From assembly GCA_965651265.1 (NCBI GenBank), contig CBFGRV010000013.1, positions 1 to 64,000 on the forward strand: a DNA stretch of 64,000 bases, written 5' to 3'. The notes beneath the pieces are model-generated. The model did not search any database and was not told the origin of the DNA. It saw nothing but the letters and a program-made list of their open reading frames with translations. Below are positions 1 to 9,154 of this stretch, piece by piece. The position numbers and the translations under genes are program-made. How positions within the stretch are numbered: position 1 is the first letter of the stretch; the number at the start of each line of letters is the position of its first letter. The DNA is from CBFGRV01 sp965651265 (lineage in GTDB: Bacteria > Bacteroidota > Rhodothermia > Rhodothermales > VXPQ01).

Positions 1-845
1 AGCACAAGGGAGAGCAGCACCATCACCGCGAAGCTCACGAGCCCCACATCGGCGTTCTGAATGGGTCGGGCCAACGCCGACAGGCCAAGGATACCAAGCA
101 AATTGAAAAGGTTGGACCCGACGATGTTGCCGACCGCGATGTCACCCTGATTCCTGAAGGCCGCTACGGCTGAGGTGGCCAATTCGGGCAGACTCGTACC
201 GATCGATACAACGGAGAGGCCGATCACCGCTTCACTTATGCCGACCTCCTCCGCAATGGTTACGGCTCCGGCGACCATGAGCCTGGCCCCGAACATCAAC
301 AGGCCCAGCCCGCCGACAATCATGCCCAGCTCAATCCAGATACTCCTCGTGGGTTCTGGAATTGATTCCTCATATTCCATCTCCACCATGCGATTCTCCA
401 TCTTCGCCCTTCGGATGCTGAAGGCTATATAGACCACGAGGAGCGCAAACAGGCCGGCGCCGCTGCCTTGCCCTATCGCACCGTCCCACAACAAGCTCAC
501 GACCAGCAGGGAAACGAGAATCACGATCGGTGCTTCGACGCGGAAGATTTGTGCACGGACGCCGGTGGGTCGTATAAGAATGGAGATGCTAAGAATAAGC
601 GCAATGTTTGCGATGTTCGAACCGACTACGTTGCCGGCGGCGATGGATCCGCTGTTCTGTAGGGAGGCACTCACGCTTACGACCAGTTCAGGGGTACTGG
701 TGCCGAACGCCACGACGGTGAGGCCGATTACGAGTGGTGTGAGGCCGATACGCGTCGCCAGCGCAACGCTGCCACGAACCAGAGATTCTGCGCCCCCGTA
801 GAGGAGGGCAACTCCGGCCAAAACGAACGCGACGGATACGACCAT
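1..845 (-). CDS. Sodium/calcium (CaCA) antiporter, C-terminus outside window
   Basis: Inner-membrane exchanger of the Ca2+:cation antiporter superfamily (YrbG-like), expected to extrude Ca2+ in exchange for Na+ or H+. The 281 codons in the window show two inverted alpha-repeats, each with an acidic TPEL/LPEL motif followed by a GN-V-GSN motif (residues about 41-90 with GNVVGSN at 71-77; about 207-255 with GNIVGSN at 239-245). These repeats form the ion site in the family. Hydrophobic helices surround a charged cytosolic loop at about 146-168. The ATG at 843-845 is preceded by a good AAGGAG ribosome site. The gene runs off the left edge, so only the last helices are missing. Family assignment is firm; the exact ion specificity is not. 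Confidence 0.9.
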   Translation of the reverse strand, partial: MVVSVAFVLAGVALLYGGAESLVRGSVALATRIGLTPLVIGLTVVAFGTSTPELVVSVSASLQNSGSIAAGNVVGSNIANIALILSISILIRPTGVRAQIFRVEAPIVILVSLLVVSLLWDGAIGQGSGAGLFALLVVYIAFSIRRAKMENRMVEMEYEESIPEPTRSIWIELGMIVGGLGLLMFGARLMVAGAVTIAEEVGISEAVIGLSVVSIGTSLPELATSAVAAFRNQGDIAVGNIVGSNLFNLLGILGLSALARPIQNADVGLVSFAVMVLLSLV

Positions 846-979
846 AGATCTCCTTCAGCAGTGGGAAGGAAATCTACAGGAAGAGGTGTCGATGCGCCAG
901 TAACCTTTTGCGCTCCGGGCTTGAACGGGTACGAATCTCTAAGCGGCCCTTATGTGCTCAGGTACCGGGCAGGGCGGAG

Positions 980-1390
980 CTACCTCACGAAGCTGAACGA
1001 GATCACCGACGGAGCTTTCGGCGGTTTCGGTGGGTGCGGTGGTTCCGGCGGTGAAGGCGGTGCCGGCGTAGTGTGCACATCATTCCAACGCCGAATATTC
1101 AGATGAAGAACCCGCTTGTCGGCCCTGTCGCATTGTTTCTCGAACTGGATCGCGCGCGCTGCGACGGCGCGCTCCTCATCGGCTCGATCCACCCAGCGGT
1201 TGTCCGAGCCGCGAGCGATCATCGTGAAGCCGACCGCGATTAGAAGGATACCAAGTATTCGAAGCAGGATGAGCTGGGTGCGTTCTCGGTCTACTCGCAT
1301 GTCGGTCTTCCTGAGCTGGTGCAGAAGGTTCGCCGCCGATTCGAAGGCCCGGCTTGGGCCAGGCTGAGATTCCAGCGATCGTACCGGCAT
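980..1390 (-). CDS. Small single-pass membrane protein with proline-rich tail
   Basis: I do not recognise this 136-residue protein. It has a hydrophobic segment at about residues 41-60 (LILLRILGILLIAVGFTMIA), a charged middle, and a proline-rich tail (repeated PPxPP units, about 108-128). Codon use is like its neighbours and a GAGG lies about 6-9 nt before the ATG at 1390; a second start at 1300 (Met31) would place the helix nearer the N-terminus. It is on the same strand as the exchanger, 134 bp upstream of it. The flanking stretches 846-979 and 1391-1655 hold nothing else I can identify apart from presumed promoters. It may be a chance open frame. Confidence 0.4.
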   Translation of the reverse strand: MPVRSLESQPGPSRAFESAANLLHQLRKTDMRVDRERTQLILLRILGILLIAVGFTMIARGSDNRWVDRADEERAVAARAIQFEKQCDRADKRVLHLNIRRWNDVHTTPAPPSPPEPPHPPKPPKAPSVISFSFVR

Positions 1391-1655
1391 TCAATCGCCT
1401 CGTACGTACTCACTCGAACATGAGATCGCGTACGAAGTGGCACGATGCAGGTTGCGAAGCACGCTTGTGATTCGCTCCGAAAGGATAACGTTGCTTGTTG
1501 CCCATTATTGTCATATGGCAGCGCAAAGATCGTCGGCGTACATTGCGACTCGCGTTGCCGCCGCCGGCCTCATCGGCGGGCTCTCCTGACGCGTCTATCC
1601 TGTTTCGCGAAATCCGCTCCTGGCACTTTTGCGCTGACTCCCACTGGAATCGTCC

Positions 1656-3047
1656 ATGTTCGGCCGAACAGCCCTTGCCCTCGCCACACTCATCCTGACT
1701 CGCCCCGCTCCGCTGGTGGCTCAGTCCGATGCGGAACGAAATTTCGCGGACGAGTCACCCATTGAAAGGGACCTGCGGATGCAGTGGTGGCGCGATGCGC
1801 GCTTCGGGATGTTCATTCACTGGGGACTCTACGCCGTGCCGGCCGGTGAGTGGGAAGGCGAACCCACGCCGAGCACGGGTGAATGGATTATGGCGGGTGC
1901 TAATATTTCAGTCGAGGATTATGAGCCGCTCGCCGAACAATTCAATCCCCCCAAGTACGACCCGGCCGAGTGGGTGCGCCTGGCACGCCGAGCCGGCCAG
2001 CAGTACATCGTAATAACGTCGAAGCATCACGACGGCTTTGCGCTCTTCGACTCCGATGTTTCCGAATACGACGTGGTCGATGCGACACCCTACGGCCGGG
2101 ATCTGCTGGCGCCGCTTGCGGAGGAAGCCCGCCGGCAGGGGGTGCATCTCGGCTTCTACTATTCGATCATGGACTGGCACCACCCGTCGCAGTTCGTGGA
2201 TCCGGACGCGGAAAACCCGCTGTCGGGCCACGCGAACAATAGGATCCGCCCCGACCGCAAGGAAGAGTACATCGAATACATGAAGGCACAGCTTCGCGAA
2301 CTCGTCACGCGGTATGATCCGGCCATCCTCTGGTTCGATGGAGAGTGGGTCGACTGGTGGACGGAAGCCGACGGCAAGGACCTCTATAATTATGTACGCT
2401 CTCTGAAGGAGGACATCATCATCAACAATCGCGTGGGGAAGGGGCGCGAGGGGATGCGAGGACTCAATCGGGGTCCAGGCTATGCAGGCGATTTCGGAAC
2501 GCCGGAGCAGGAGGTGCCGGACACCGGCCTGCCTGGCGTCGATTGGGAAAGCTGCATGACGATGAACGACACGTGGGGGTACCGGGCCGACGACCAGAAT
2601 TGGAAATCGGCCGACGAACTGATCCGGACCCTCGTCGATGTGGCGTCGAAAGGAGGCAATTTCCTGCTCAACGTGGGTCCCAAAGCGGACGGAACCATAC
2701 CGGACGAGAGCGTCTCAAGGCTGGAAGCGATCGGTGAGTGGCTCCGTGCCAATGGTGAATCGATCTATATGACGGAGGCGAGTCCCTTCGACCAGCCCGA
2801 ATGGGGACGATACACACGGCGCGATCCGACGACGCTCTACGCCCACATTATCGATTGGCCGAACGATCGACGACTCCGAATACCTGCCGTGCCGGTAGAG
2901 GTATCGGCCGCTAGCATCTTGACGGCGGACGGCTCCACGCCGGTTCACTTTGAACAATCACATACGGGCATCGTCGTTTATCTTCCGGCCGCCGCCCCGT
3001 TTACATCGGCGTCGGTCGTGCGACTTACATTCGCCGACAAATGGTAA
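1656..3047 (+). CDS. Secreted alpha-L-fucosidase, GH29
   Basis: Retaining glycosidase that removes terminal alpha-L-fucose from glycans, probably periplasmic or surface exposed. Residues 1-22 form a signal peptide ending in VAQ. The GH29 TIM barrel follows, with the family motifs WWRDARFGMFIHWG (44-57), TSKHHDGF (121-128) and FYYSIMDWH (167-175). The likely nucleophile is Asp228 in ILWFDGEW. A short beta domain closes the protein (about 380-463). The length of 463 residues is normal for the family. The ribosome site is weak. The next gene starts 15 nt after the stop. No other glycan gene is adjacent; the main sugar locus lies 11 kb away. Linkage preference cannot be read from the sequence. 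Confidence 0.93.
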   Translation: MFGRTALALATLILTRPAPLVAQSDAERNFADESPIERDLRMQWWRDARFGMFIHWGLYAVPAGEWEGEPTPSTGEWIMAGANISVEDYEPLAEQFNPPKYDPAEWVRLARRAGQQYIVITSKHHDGFALFDSDVSEYDVVDATPYGRDLLAPLAEEARRQGVHLGFYYSIMDWHHPSQFVDPDAENPLSGHANNRIRPDRKEEYIEYMKAQLRELVTRYDPAILWFDGEWVDWWTEADGKDLYNYVRSLKEDIIINNRVGKGREGMRGLNRGPGYAGDFGTPEQEVPDTGLPGVDWESCMTMNDTWGYRADDQNWKSADELIRTLVDVASKGGNFLLNVGPKADGTIPDESVSRLEAIGEWLRANGESIYMTEASPFDQPEWGRYTRRDPTTLYAHIIDWPNDRRLRIPAVPVEVSAASILTADGSTPVHFEQSHTGIVVYLPAAAPFTSASVVRLTFADKW

Positions 3048-3062
3048 GACGATCAGGTCCAA

Positions 3063-3347
3063 ATGACGTACGAAGAATTCCGCGCGTCCATCTCTCAATC
3101 CGACCCTCCGAAAGGCCTGACGAAAGTGCAGCAGGCTCTGTGGGAAGATGGGCGAGGAAATTGGGAGCGGGCTCACGAGCTCGTACAGGATGACGCGAGT
3201 ACAGAGGCCGAGTGGGTGCATGCGTATCTTCATCGGAAGGAGGGTGACCTCAGCAACGCATCCTACTGGTATCGACGGTGTGGTCGTCCGGTGTGTACGG
3301 ATGCTCTGGAAAAGGAGTGGGAGCGAATCGTGCGGGCCGTTTTGTAG
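3063..3347 (+). CDS. Small conserved soluble protein of unknown function
   Basis: A 94-residue protein without signal peptide or membrane segment, so probably cytosolic. It contains a compact conserved-looking core: a WEDGRGNWERAHELVQ stretch (about 27-42), then WVHAYLHRKEGD (51-62) and ASYWYRRCGRP (66-76). I recall small proteins of this type as conserved hypotheticals in Bacteroidota and Proteobacteria, with no known role. The helical, Trp/His-rich repeat pattern resembles a short TPR-like helical hairpin, which is inference only. It starts 15 nt after the fucosidase stop and may be cotranscribed with it. Confidence 0.8.
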   Translation: MTYEEFRASISQSDPPKGLTKVQQALWEDGRGNWERAHELVQDDASTEAEWVHAYLHRKEGDLSNASYWYRRCGRPVCTDALEKEWERIVRAVL

Positions 3348-3420
3348 TGCGATCCGGTAACACCCTGCTGTACAGGTACTTAACAGAACCATCACGAGTG
3401 GAATAGACCTTAAGAGACGG

Positions 3421-4380
3421 ATGCTCAACCTCCACAACATCCTGTTGGCCACTGATTTCAGCAGCGGTGCGGCCGCAAGGTTCGCGTTCGCACACGATCT
3501 GGCTCGGCGCACCGGTGCGACGCTGCACGTGCTTTATGCCTTCGTTCTTCATGAGGAGACGTACGAACGTCCGGCGGCTCGACCGGAAACGGAAGAAGAA
3601 GCTCTGACGACCCTCAAGAAGTTGGGGGAGGATGCGATAGGCGATGCGTCGGCGTCGGTTCAGTACGCCGTCGACCGAAACGTCGCCGCAGGGCCCGCCA
3701 TCGTGGACCATGCGCGAGCCCACGACATCGATCTCATCATTGTTGGAACGCATGGGCGTCGCGGAGTTCGACGACTCATCCTGGGAAGCGTAGCGGAGGA
3801 AGTGCTGCGCATGGCTCCTTGCCCCGTGCTGACCATTCGGCCGAACAAGGATGATCCGAATGCGCCTATCGAGCCGCCGAAGTCGATTCTCGTTCCACTG
3901 GACTTTTCGAGACACTCGGCGGCGGCGCTCTGTTACGCCAAGGAGCTCGGTTCACTCTACGATGCGAAGCTGAATCTCCTTCATGTCGTGGAGGAGACAC
4001 TGCATCCGGCGTTCTATGGGATTGCGATGCAGTCCATCTATGACATCGAGCCGGATATCGAGGAAAAGGCCGTAGCTCAGATGCGGCGAATGTTCGAGGC
4101 AGCGCCGGGCCCGGTGGTTGAGGCGACGTTCGAAGCCCGTCCGGGGCGATCGGGTCGTGAGATCGTCCGGTTTGCGGAGGAGCACGGCTCCGGGATGATC
4201 GTGATGGCCACGCACGGCCTCACAGGCCTCGAGCACTTTCTGGTGGGCAGTACGACAGAGCGCGTTATCCGGAGGGCGCAGACGCCTGTATTTACCGTAA
4301 AAAGCTTCGACAAGTCGCTCGTAGGAGAGGCGCACCAGACCCAGAGCCAATCAGGGTCAGACGTAGGCGGCGATAGCTAG
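3421..4380 (+). CDS. Universal stress protein, tandem UspA domains
   Basis: Cytosolic stress protein built of two UspA domains (about 1-143 and 154-300). Each domain carries the ATP-binding glycine motif: GTHGRRGVRRLILGS followed by a P-V-TI ending in the first, and ATHGLTGLEHFLVGS in the second. UspA proteins bind ATP and are made in starvation, oxidative or respiratory stress; the precise job is usually unknown. The protein starts MLNLHNILLATDFS, with the typical first beta strand. It is the upstream member of a tandem pair with the next gene, which shares its architecture along the full length, indicating local duplication. Confidence 0.92.
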   Translation: MLNLHNILLATDFSSGAAARFAFAHDLARRTGATLHVLYAFVLHEETYERPAARPETEEEALTTLKKLGEDAIGDASASVQYAVDRNVAAGPAIVDHARAHDIDLIIVGTHGRRGVRRLILGSVAEEVLRMAPCPVLTIRPNKDDPNAPIEPPKSILVPLDFSRHSAAALCYAKELGSLYDAKLNLLHVVEETLHPAFYGIAMQSIYDIEPDIEEKAVAQMRRMFEAAPGPVVEATFEARPGRSGREIVRFAEEHGSGMIVMATHGLTGLEHFLVGSTTERVIRRAQTPVFTVKSFDKSLVGEAHQTQSQSGSDVGGDS

Positions 4381-4381
4381 A

Positions 4382-4435
4382 CCCCTACAAGACTCCCCTA
4401 CAGCGGGCGCATCGTAACCCCCTACACGTCCTACA
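4382..4435. repeat. Three short CCCCTACA direct repeats
   Basis: CCCCTACA occurs exactly at 4382-4389, 4395-4402 and 4419-4426, with a partial copy CCTACA at 4430-4435 followed by GGGG, in the 236-bp gap between the two stress-protein genes. The third copy and the AGGGG at 4435-4439 can pair as a short stem. It may be a regulator site or leader structure for the second stress gene. The function is unknown and the repeats may be chance. Confidence 0.4.
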
Positions 4436-4616
4436 GGGGCGGGCTGGCATCTCCTCCGCCCCGCGGTGTTCATATTGCACGTAGGTGTTTCGACGATCGG
4501 GTTCCGTCGAAGCGCCCTCGACGGAGGTGGCATCCGGCACGTTCCGGACCGCCGGCCAAGTCGGCCAATGCTACCGCCGCGAGCCATACCGATCCCGCAC
4601 TGAACGGTTTGGTACG

Positions 4617-5564
4617 ATGCCGAACATCGACAAAATCCTGCTTGCAACCGACTTTAGCACTGGCGCCGAGGGACGCTTTGTATATGCTCGCGATCTCGCG
4701 CGGCTCATGGGTGCCGAACTTCACGTCCTCTACGCCTACGTGCTGCGTGGAGAGCGCTACGCGGCGGGCGACTATCCTGAATCGGAGAGTGTAGCGCGGG
4801 CCGCCCTGGAGCGACTGGCGGATCGTGCCGAGGCCGCCGATCCGGGCGTGGGCCCGGTCAGCGTCGAGCTTGCCATCGAACGCGACCTGACACCCGCATC
4901 AGCCATACTCCGGTACGCCTCGGACAACGACATCGATCTCATCGTGCTGGGCACTCATGGAAGGCGCGGCCTTCGTCGGCTATTCCTTGGGAGCGTGGCG
5001 GAGGAGGTACTGCGACTCTCCGACTGTCCGGTGATTACGATCCGACCTGAATGCGAGGAATTGCAGCTCAACGGCAACGGGCGCCGGAGCATCCTGGTGC
5101 CCATCGATTTTTCGACCTATTCCGCTCAAGCCTTGAGCTACGCCAAGGAGCTTGCCGCGCTTTTCGGGGCGCGTCTCGAGTTGCTGCACGTTGTCGAGGA
5201 CTGGGTCCATCCCGATTTCTATGGCTTGATGCCCCAGTCCATCTACGATGTGCAACCCGACATCGAGGAAAAATCCGTGGCCCATATGATGGAGATGTTT
5301 GAGCGAACACCGGGGCCGAACGTCGAAGCAAGCGCTCGAGCATGCCCCGGACGAGCGAGCTCGGAGATCCTGCGTATAGCCGAGGAGCACAAAGTCTCAC
5401 TCATCGTGATCGGCACGCACGGGCTGACTGGATTTGAGCATTTGGTGATGGGGAGCACGACGGAGCGTGTCGTTCGACGAGCAACCGTACCGGTCTGGAC
5501 GGTAAAGAGTCTCAAAAGGTCGCGTCAGGCAGAAAAGTCGCAGACGGAGGCCGTGCTGAGCTGA
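4617..5564 (+). CDS. Universal stress protein, tandem UspA domains (second copy)
   Basis: Paralogue of the preceding gene with the same two-domain layout: GTHGRRGLRRLFLGS in the first half and GTHGLTGFEHLVMGS in the second, both ATP-binding motifs of UspA proteins. I place the start at the ATG at 4617 (MPNIDKILLATDFS) because this aligns with the start of the upstream paralogue. The open frame extends back to 4485, but those 44 residues are basic, of low complexity and unlike any UspA N-terminus. No strong ribosome site precedes 4617. The protein is 315 residues. A TonB-type gene follows 71 nt later. Confidence 0.9.
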   Translation: MPNIDKILLATDFSTGAEGRFVYARDLARLMGAELHVLYAYVLRGERYAAGDYPESESVARAALERLADRAEAADPGVGPVSVELAIERDLTPASAILRYASDNDIDLIVLGTHGRRGLRRLFLGSVAEEVLRLSDCPVITIRPECEELQLNGNGRRSILVPIDFSTYSAQALSYAKELAALFGARLELLHVVEDWVHPDFYGLMPQSIYDVQPDIEEKSVAHMMEMFERTPGPNVEASARACPGRASSEILRIAEEHKVSLIVIGTHGLTGFEHLVMGSTTERVVRRATVPVWTVKSLKRSRQAEKSQTEAVLS

Positions 5565-5635
5565 TGCCATCCGAGCATACACCCTCGTAACTGTTCATTC
5601 CGAAGAATCGGTACGCGATTCGGAGGCCATAGAAG

Positions 5636-6331
5636 ATGAAGACCTACCCATCACGTTTACCAGATGCCACCTGGCACCGCGGCTATAAACTCACCATCGA
5701 GATCGGACTCGCGCTATCACTACTGACTGTGCTGGTGCTCTTTCATCTGCCGCTGAAACCGTCCAGCGGCATGCAGTACGAGGTGGTCGAACAAGAAACG
5801 GTCACGATCGAGGAAATTAGTCAGACCGTACAACCGCCGAAGCCGCCTCCACCGCCACGTGCGCTTACGCCTATTGCCATCCCGGACGAGGAGCTTCCTG
5901 AAGACCTTGACCTGAATCTCGATGCCGCGCTGGATTTGGACCAGGAACTTCCCATGCCTGTGGGACCTCCTCCGCCTCCCATCGAGGAGGAAGAGGTCGA
6001 CGCAATCGACGACGAGGAGGAGATCTTCGTCGTGGTGGAAGAGATGCCGACCATCATTGGGGGTGTCTCCAAGCTCTATGAGATCCTGGAGTATCCACCT
6101 ATAGCGCGCCAGGCGGGAATCGAAGGGATGGTGGTCGTGCAGTTCGTCGTCACACCCGAGGGCCTACCCAGGGATCCGGTCGTCACTCGCTCGGCGGGAG
6201 ACGTCCTGGACCGGGCCGCCGTCGATGCCATCATGCAACTTCGCTTCGAACCGGGCAAACAGCGCGGCAAGGCCGTGCCCGTGAAGTTTTCGATTCCGGT
6301 TCGCTTCCGGCTGGAAGACAGAAGGATGTAG
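5636..6331 (+). CDS. TonB-family energy transducer
   Basis: Inner-membrane anchored periplasmic protein that passes proton-motive force to outer-membrane TonB-dependent receptors. It has a single N-terminal helix (about 21-39), a proline- and acid-rich spacer (PPKPPPPP at 67-74, a PPPPP run near 111-115, many Glu/Asp to 135) and a TonB C-terminal domain (about 137-227) containing YPPIARQAGIEGMVVVQF. The length of 231 residues is typical of Bacteroidota TonB proteins. The spacer is acidic, unlike the Lys-Pro spacer of enteric TonB, but this is common in the group. No exbB/exbD is adjacent. The TonB-dependent receptors at 33473 and 49067 are plausible partners, which is inference. Confidence 0.9.
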   Translation: MKTYPSRLPDATWHRGYKLTIEIGLALSLLTVLVLFHLPLKPSSGMQYEVVEQETVTIEEISQTVQPPKPPPPPRALTPIAIPDEELPEDLDLNLDAALDLDQELPMPVGPPPPPIEEEEVDAIDDEEEIFVVVEEMPTIIGGVSKLYEILEYPPIARQAGIEGMVVVQFVVTPEGLPRDPVVTRSAGDVLDRAAVDAIMQLRFEPGKQRGKAVPVKFSIPVRFRLEDRRM

Positions 6332-6482
6332 GGGTATCCCTCGCGAGGGAGGTCCGGATCGTCCCGCCGCTGAGGGGTAGATGGTCACGTAATTTAAGAC
6401 AAAAGTGTCCGATGACGCTTATATGCGGCGCTCCAACGGGGGCGACGCGGTTCGATCCAACAGACTAAGTCAGCAATCCAAG

Positions 6483-7028
6483 ATGAGAATATCCAATAGA
6501 ACGTGGGGCACAGGGCCGCTTAGTATCTCGGGCAGGGGACGGTTTGGAGATCCAAAGGAGGTTCTGGCAGCCCTGGTGCTCGTTGCGGCGCTTCTTCTCG
6601 GGGCATGCGGCGGTGATGCCGAGAGGGGAGGCTCCACAGTGTCGGGCGGCGACACTTCCCCCGGTCTAACGCCCGAGCAGATCGAGAAGGGCATTGGTCC
6701 CGTGACCAGCGTGCGTCTCGAGACCATCGACGAGGAGCTCGCGGAGCTCGGGGAAGAAATCTTCGAAACCAAGTGCTCGGCCTGCCACAAGCTGGAGGAT
6801 CGGTACGTGGGGCCGGCGCTCGGGGACGTTCTCGAGCGGCGAACACCCGAGTACGTCATGAACATGATCCTGAATCCCGAAGAGATGCTGCAAAGGCATC
6901 CCGGGGCGCGCGAGCTCCTCGGGCAATACATGACACCGATGCCGAATCAGCAGCTTACCGAGAGCGACGCCCGGGCCGTGCTCGAATATCTGCGCGAAGA
7001 AGCGGAGGAGCACGACGACGATCATTGA
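6483..7028 (+). CDS. Lipoprotein c-type cytochrome of the nos cluster
   Basis: Monohaem cytochrome c likely to donate electrons to nitrous oxide reductase encoded next. Counting from the ATG at 6483, a hydrophobic stretch ends in a lipobox LLGAC (Cys42), so the protein is probably membrane-anchored by lipid. The haem site is CSACH (98-102), and Met150 or Met153 in QYMTPMP is the candidate axial ligand. It ends in an acidic/His tail. The start is uncertain: the frame is open to an ATG at 6405, and a perfect AAAGGAGG at 6554-6561 precedes an in-frame GTG at 6576 that would give a very short signal peptide. The position directly before nosZ is typical of clade II clusters. Confidence 0.85.
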   Translation: MRISNRTWGTGPLSISGRGRFGDPKEVLAALVLVAALLLGACGGDAERGGSTVSGGDTSPGLTPEQIEKGIGPVTSVRLETIDEELAELGEEIFETKCSACHKLEDRYVGPALGDVLERRTPEYVMNMILNPEEMLQRHPGARELLGQYMTPMPNQQLTESDARAVLEYLREEAEEHDDDH

Positions 7029-7152
7029 GGCAGGGCTCCAAGCGCGAACGAGTGTTGATCGTGCACCCACAACCCAAACATCCAACGACCCCAACTTCGA
7101 AGAACAACGACGGCACGGCCGTGCCTGACGATTCATCCAACTCGATACAGCC

Positions 7153-9105
7153 ATGAAAACCAACCTCAAGACTATAGCCTTTGCGGCGGGTGCCATTCTC
7201 CTCGGTGGCATCGTCTTCTTCGCGTGCCAGACCACAGGCGTGCAACGAGGCGCCGGCGATGCCGCGTCACAAGTGTACGTCGCCCCGGGTGAGCACGACG
7301 AGTTCTACGCGTTCATGTCCGGCGGCTTCAGCGGTAACCTGACCGTGCACGGCCTGCCGTCCGGCCGCCTCATCAAGACGATCCCCGTCTTCTCGCAGTA
7401 CCCGGAGAACGGCTGGGGCTATTCCGAGGAGACCAGGGCCATGCTCGAGACGTCGTACGGCTTCGTGCCGTGGGGCGACTCGCACCATCCCGAGCTTTCG
7501 ATGACCGACGGCGTCCCCGACGGGCGCTGGATCTTCATCAATGAAAACAACACACCTCGCGTCGCGCGCATCGACCTCACGAGGTTCGAGACGGAGGAAA
7601 TCCTCGAAATCCCAAACTCGGCGGGCAACCACGCGTCGCCGTTCATCACGCCTAATTCCGAGTACCTGGTCTCATCGACCCGCTTCTCGGTGCCCGTGCC
7701 GCAGCGCGACATGGCGATCGACGAGTACAAAGGCAATTTCAAGGGGATGTTGAGCTTCATCCGCGCAGACCAGCCGGGTGAGATGGATGTCGCCTTCCAG
7801 ATTATCGTGCCGGGCTACAACTACGATCTGGCCCACGCCGGCAAGGGACCCTCCGAGGGCTGGATGTTCTTCACATCCTACAATAGCGAGGAGGCCAGCA
7901 CGCTGCTCGAGATCAATGCCTCGCAGAACGACAAGGACTACATTGCGGCGGTTGATTACCGGCGGGCAGAGGCGTGCATAGCTGACGGACTGGGCAGCAC
8001 GATGCCGGCAAGGTATCTGCACAATTACATCGATGATCGCCACATCGCCGTGTCGGAGGTCAAGGAGAGCGTGACGGTAATCGATCCGCAAACCTGCGCC
8101 GAGCTCGTCTACTTCCTGCCGACTCCCAAGTCGCCCCATGGCGTCGACGTGGACCCGTCGGGTGAGTACATCGCGGCGGGTGGCAAACTCGCCACCGTCA
8201 TTCCGGTGCACTCCTTCTCCAAGATGATCGAGGCCATCGAAAACGAGCGCTTCGAGCAGGTCATCGACGGCATCCCCGTGCTCGAGTACGAGGCGATCCT
8301 CCACGGCGAGGTTGAGGATGCCGGCCTCGGGCCCTTACACACGGAGTTCGACGGGCGGGGATATGCCTACACCACGGCCTTCATCTCCTCAGAGATCGTG
8401 AAGTGGGATATCGCGACGACGAAGGTCGTGGATCGCATCCCGGTTTACTATTCGGTCGGGCACTTGATGATACCCGGTGGTGACAGTCGCCAGCCGTGGG
8501 GCAAGTACATGGTGGCCCTCAACAAGATCACGAAGGACCGATACCTGCCCACCGGACCCGAGCTGGCCCATGCCGCTCAGCTGATCGACATCAGCGGCGA
8601 CAAAATGCGGATGATCCTCGACTTCCCGACCATGGGCGAGCCGCACTACGCGCAAGCCCTACCGGCCGACCTCATCAAGGACAAGCAGGTCAGGATGTAC
8701 GAGCTCTCGGAGAATCGGCATCCGTACCGCGCCACGAAGGAGGCCGACACGCGCATCGAGCGCAACGGCAAGGAGGTGCATGTCTTCATGACGGCCATCC
8801 GCAGCCACTTTTCGCCGGACAACATCGAGGGAATCAGGGTGGGGGACGAGGTCTACTTCCACGTCACCAACCTCGAGCAGGACTGGGATGTGCCGCATGG
8901 GTTTGCCGTGATCGGAGCCAATAACGCGGAGTTGCTCATCATGCCAGGCCAGACCCGGACCCTGAAGTGGACGCCGACGCGCGAGGGTGTTTATCCCTTC
9001 TACTGCACGGACTTCTGCTCCGCGCTGCACCAGGAGATGCAGGGATACATCCGCGTCTCGCCGGCGGGAAGCAATGTGCCGCTTGCGTACAGCACGGGCT
9101 CGTAG
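7153..9105 (+). CDS. nosZ: Nitrous oxide reductase, clade II (Sec-type)
   Basis: Reduces N2O to N2 in the periplasm using the CuZ and CuA copper centres. The N-terminal part is the beta-propeller that carries CuZ, with the characteristic GDSHHPELS (His111, His112). The cupredoxin domain ends in the CuA motif YCTDFCSALHQEM with Cys618, Cys622, His626 and Met629. The N-terminus is a plain Sec-type signal (MKTNLKTIAFAAGAILLGG) without a twin-arginine motif, which marks clade II enzymes; Cys25 after FFA could be a lipid site but this is uncertain. All visible copper ligands are intact and the 650-residue length is normal. It lies 124 nt after the cytochrome gene and heads nosZ-L-D-F-Y. No nosR is present. 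Confidence 0.97.
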   Translation: MKTNLKTIAFAAGAILLGGIVFFACQTTGVQRGAGDAASQVYVAPGEHDEFYAFMSGGFSGNLTVHGLPSGRLIKTIPVFSQYPENGWGYSEETRAMLETSYGFVPWGDSHHPELSMTDGVPDGRWIFINENNTPRVARIDLTRFETEEILEIPNSAGNHASPFITPNSEYLVSSTRFSVPVPQRDMAIDEYKGNFKGMLSFIRADQPGEMDVAFQIIVPGYNYDLAHAGKGPSEGWMFFTSYNSEEASTLLEINASQNDKDYIAAVDYRRAEACIADGLGSTMPARYLHNYIDDRHIAVSEVKESVTVIDPQTCAELVYFLPTPKSPHGVDVDPSGEYIAAGGKLATVIPVHSFSKMIEAIENERFEQVIDGIPVLEYEAILHGEVEDAGLGPLHTEFDGRGYAYTTAFISSEIVKWDIATTKVVDRIPVYYSVGHLMIPGGDSRQPWGKYMVALNKITKDRYLPTGPELAHAAQLIDISGDKMRMILDFPTMGEPHYAQALPADLIKDKQVRMYELSENRHPYRATKEADTRIERNGKEVHVFMTAIRSHFSPDNIEGIRVGDEVYFHVTNLEQDWDVPHGFAVIGANNAELLIMPGQTRTLKWTPTREGVYPFYCTDFCSALHQEMQGYIRVSPAGSNVPLAYSTGS

Positions 9106-9154
9106 AGAGATCACAGCAACACATGAACGCAACGGCGCAAAGGAGGCCGGCCTG

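Noticed and set aside
1445..1655. Short open frames before the fucosidase gene
   Set aside because: They overlap one another, lack ribosome sites and have no protein-like features.
4485..4616. Longer start for the second stress protein
   Set aside because: The extra 44 residues do not match UspA proteins, whereas the ATG at 4617 aligns with the paralogue.
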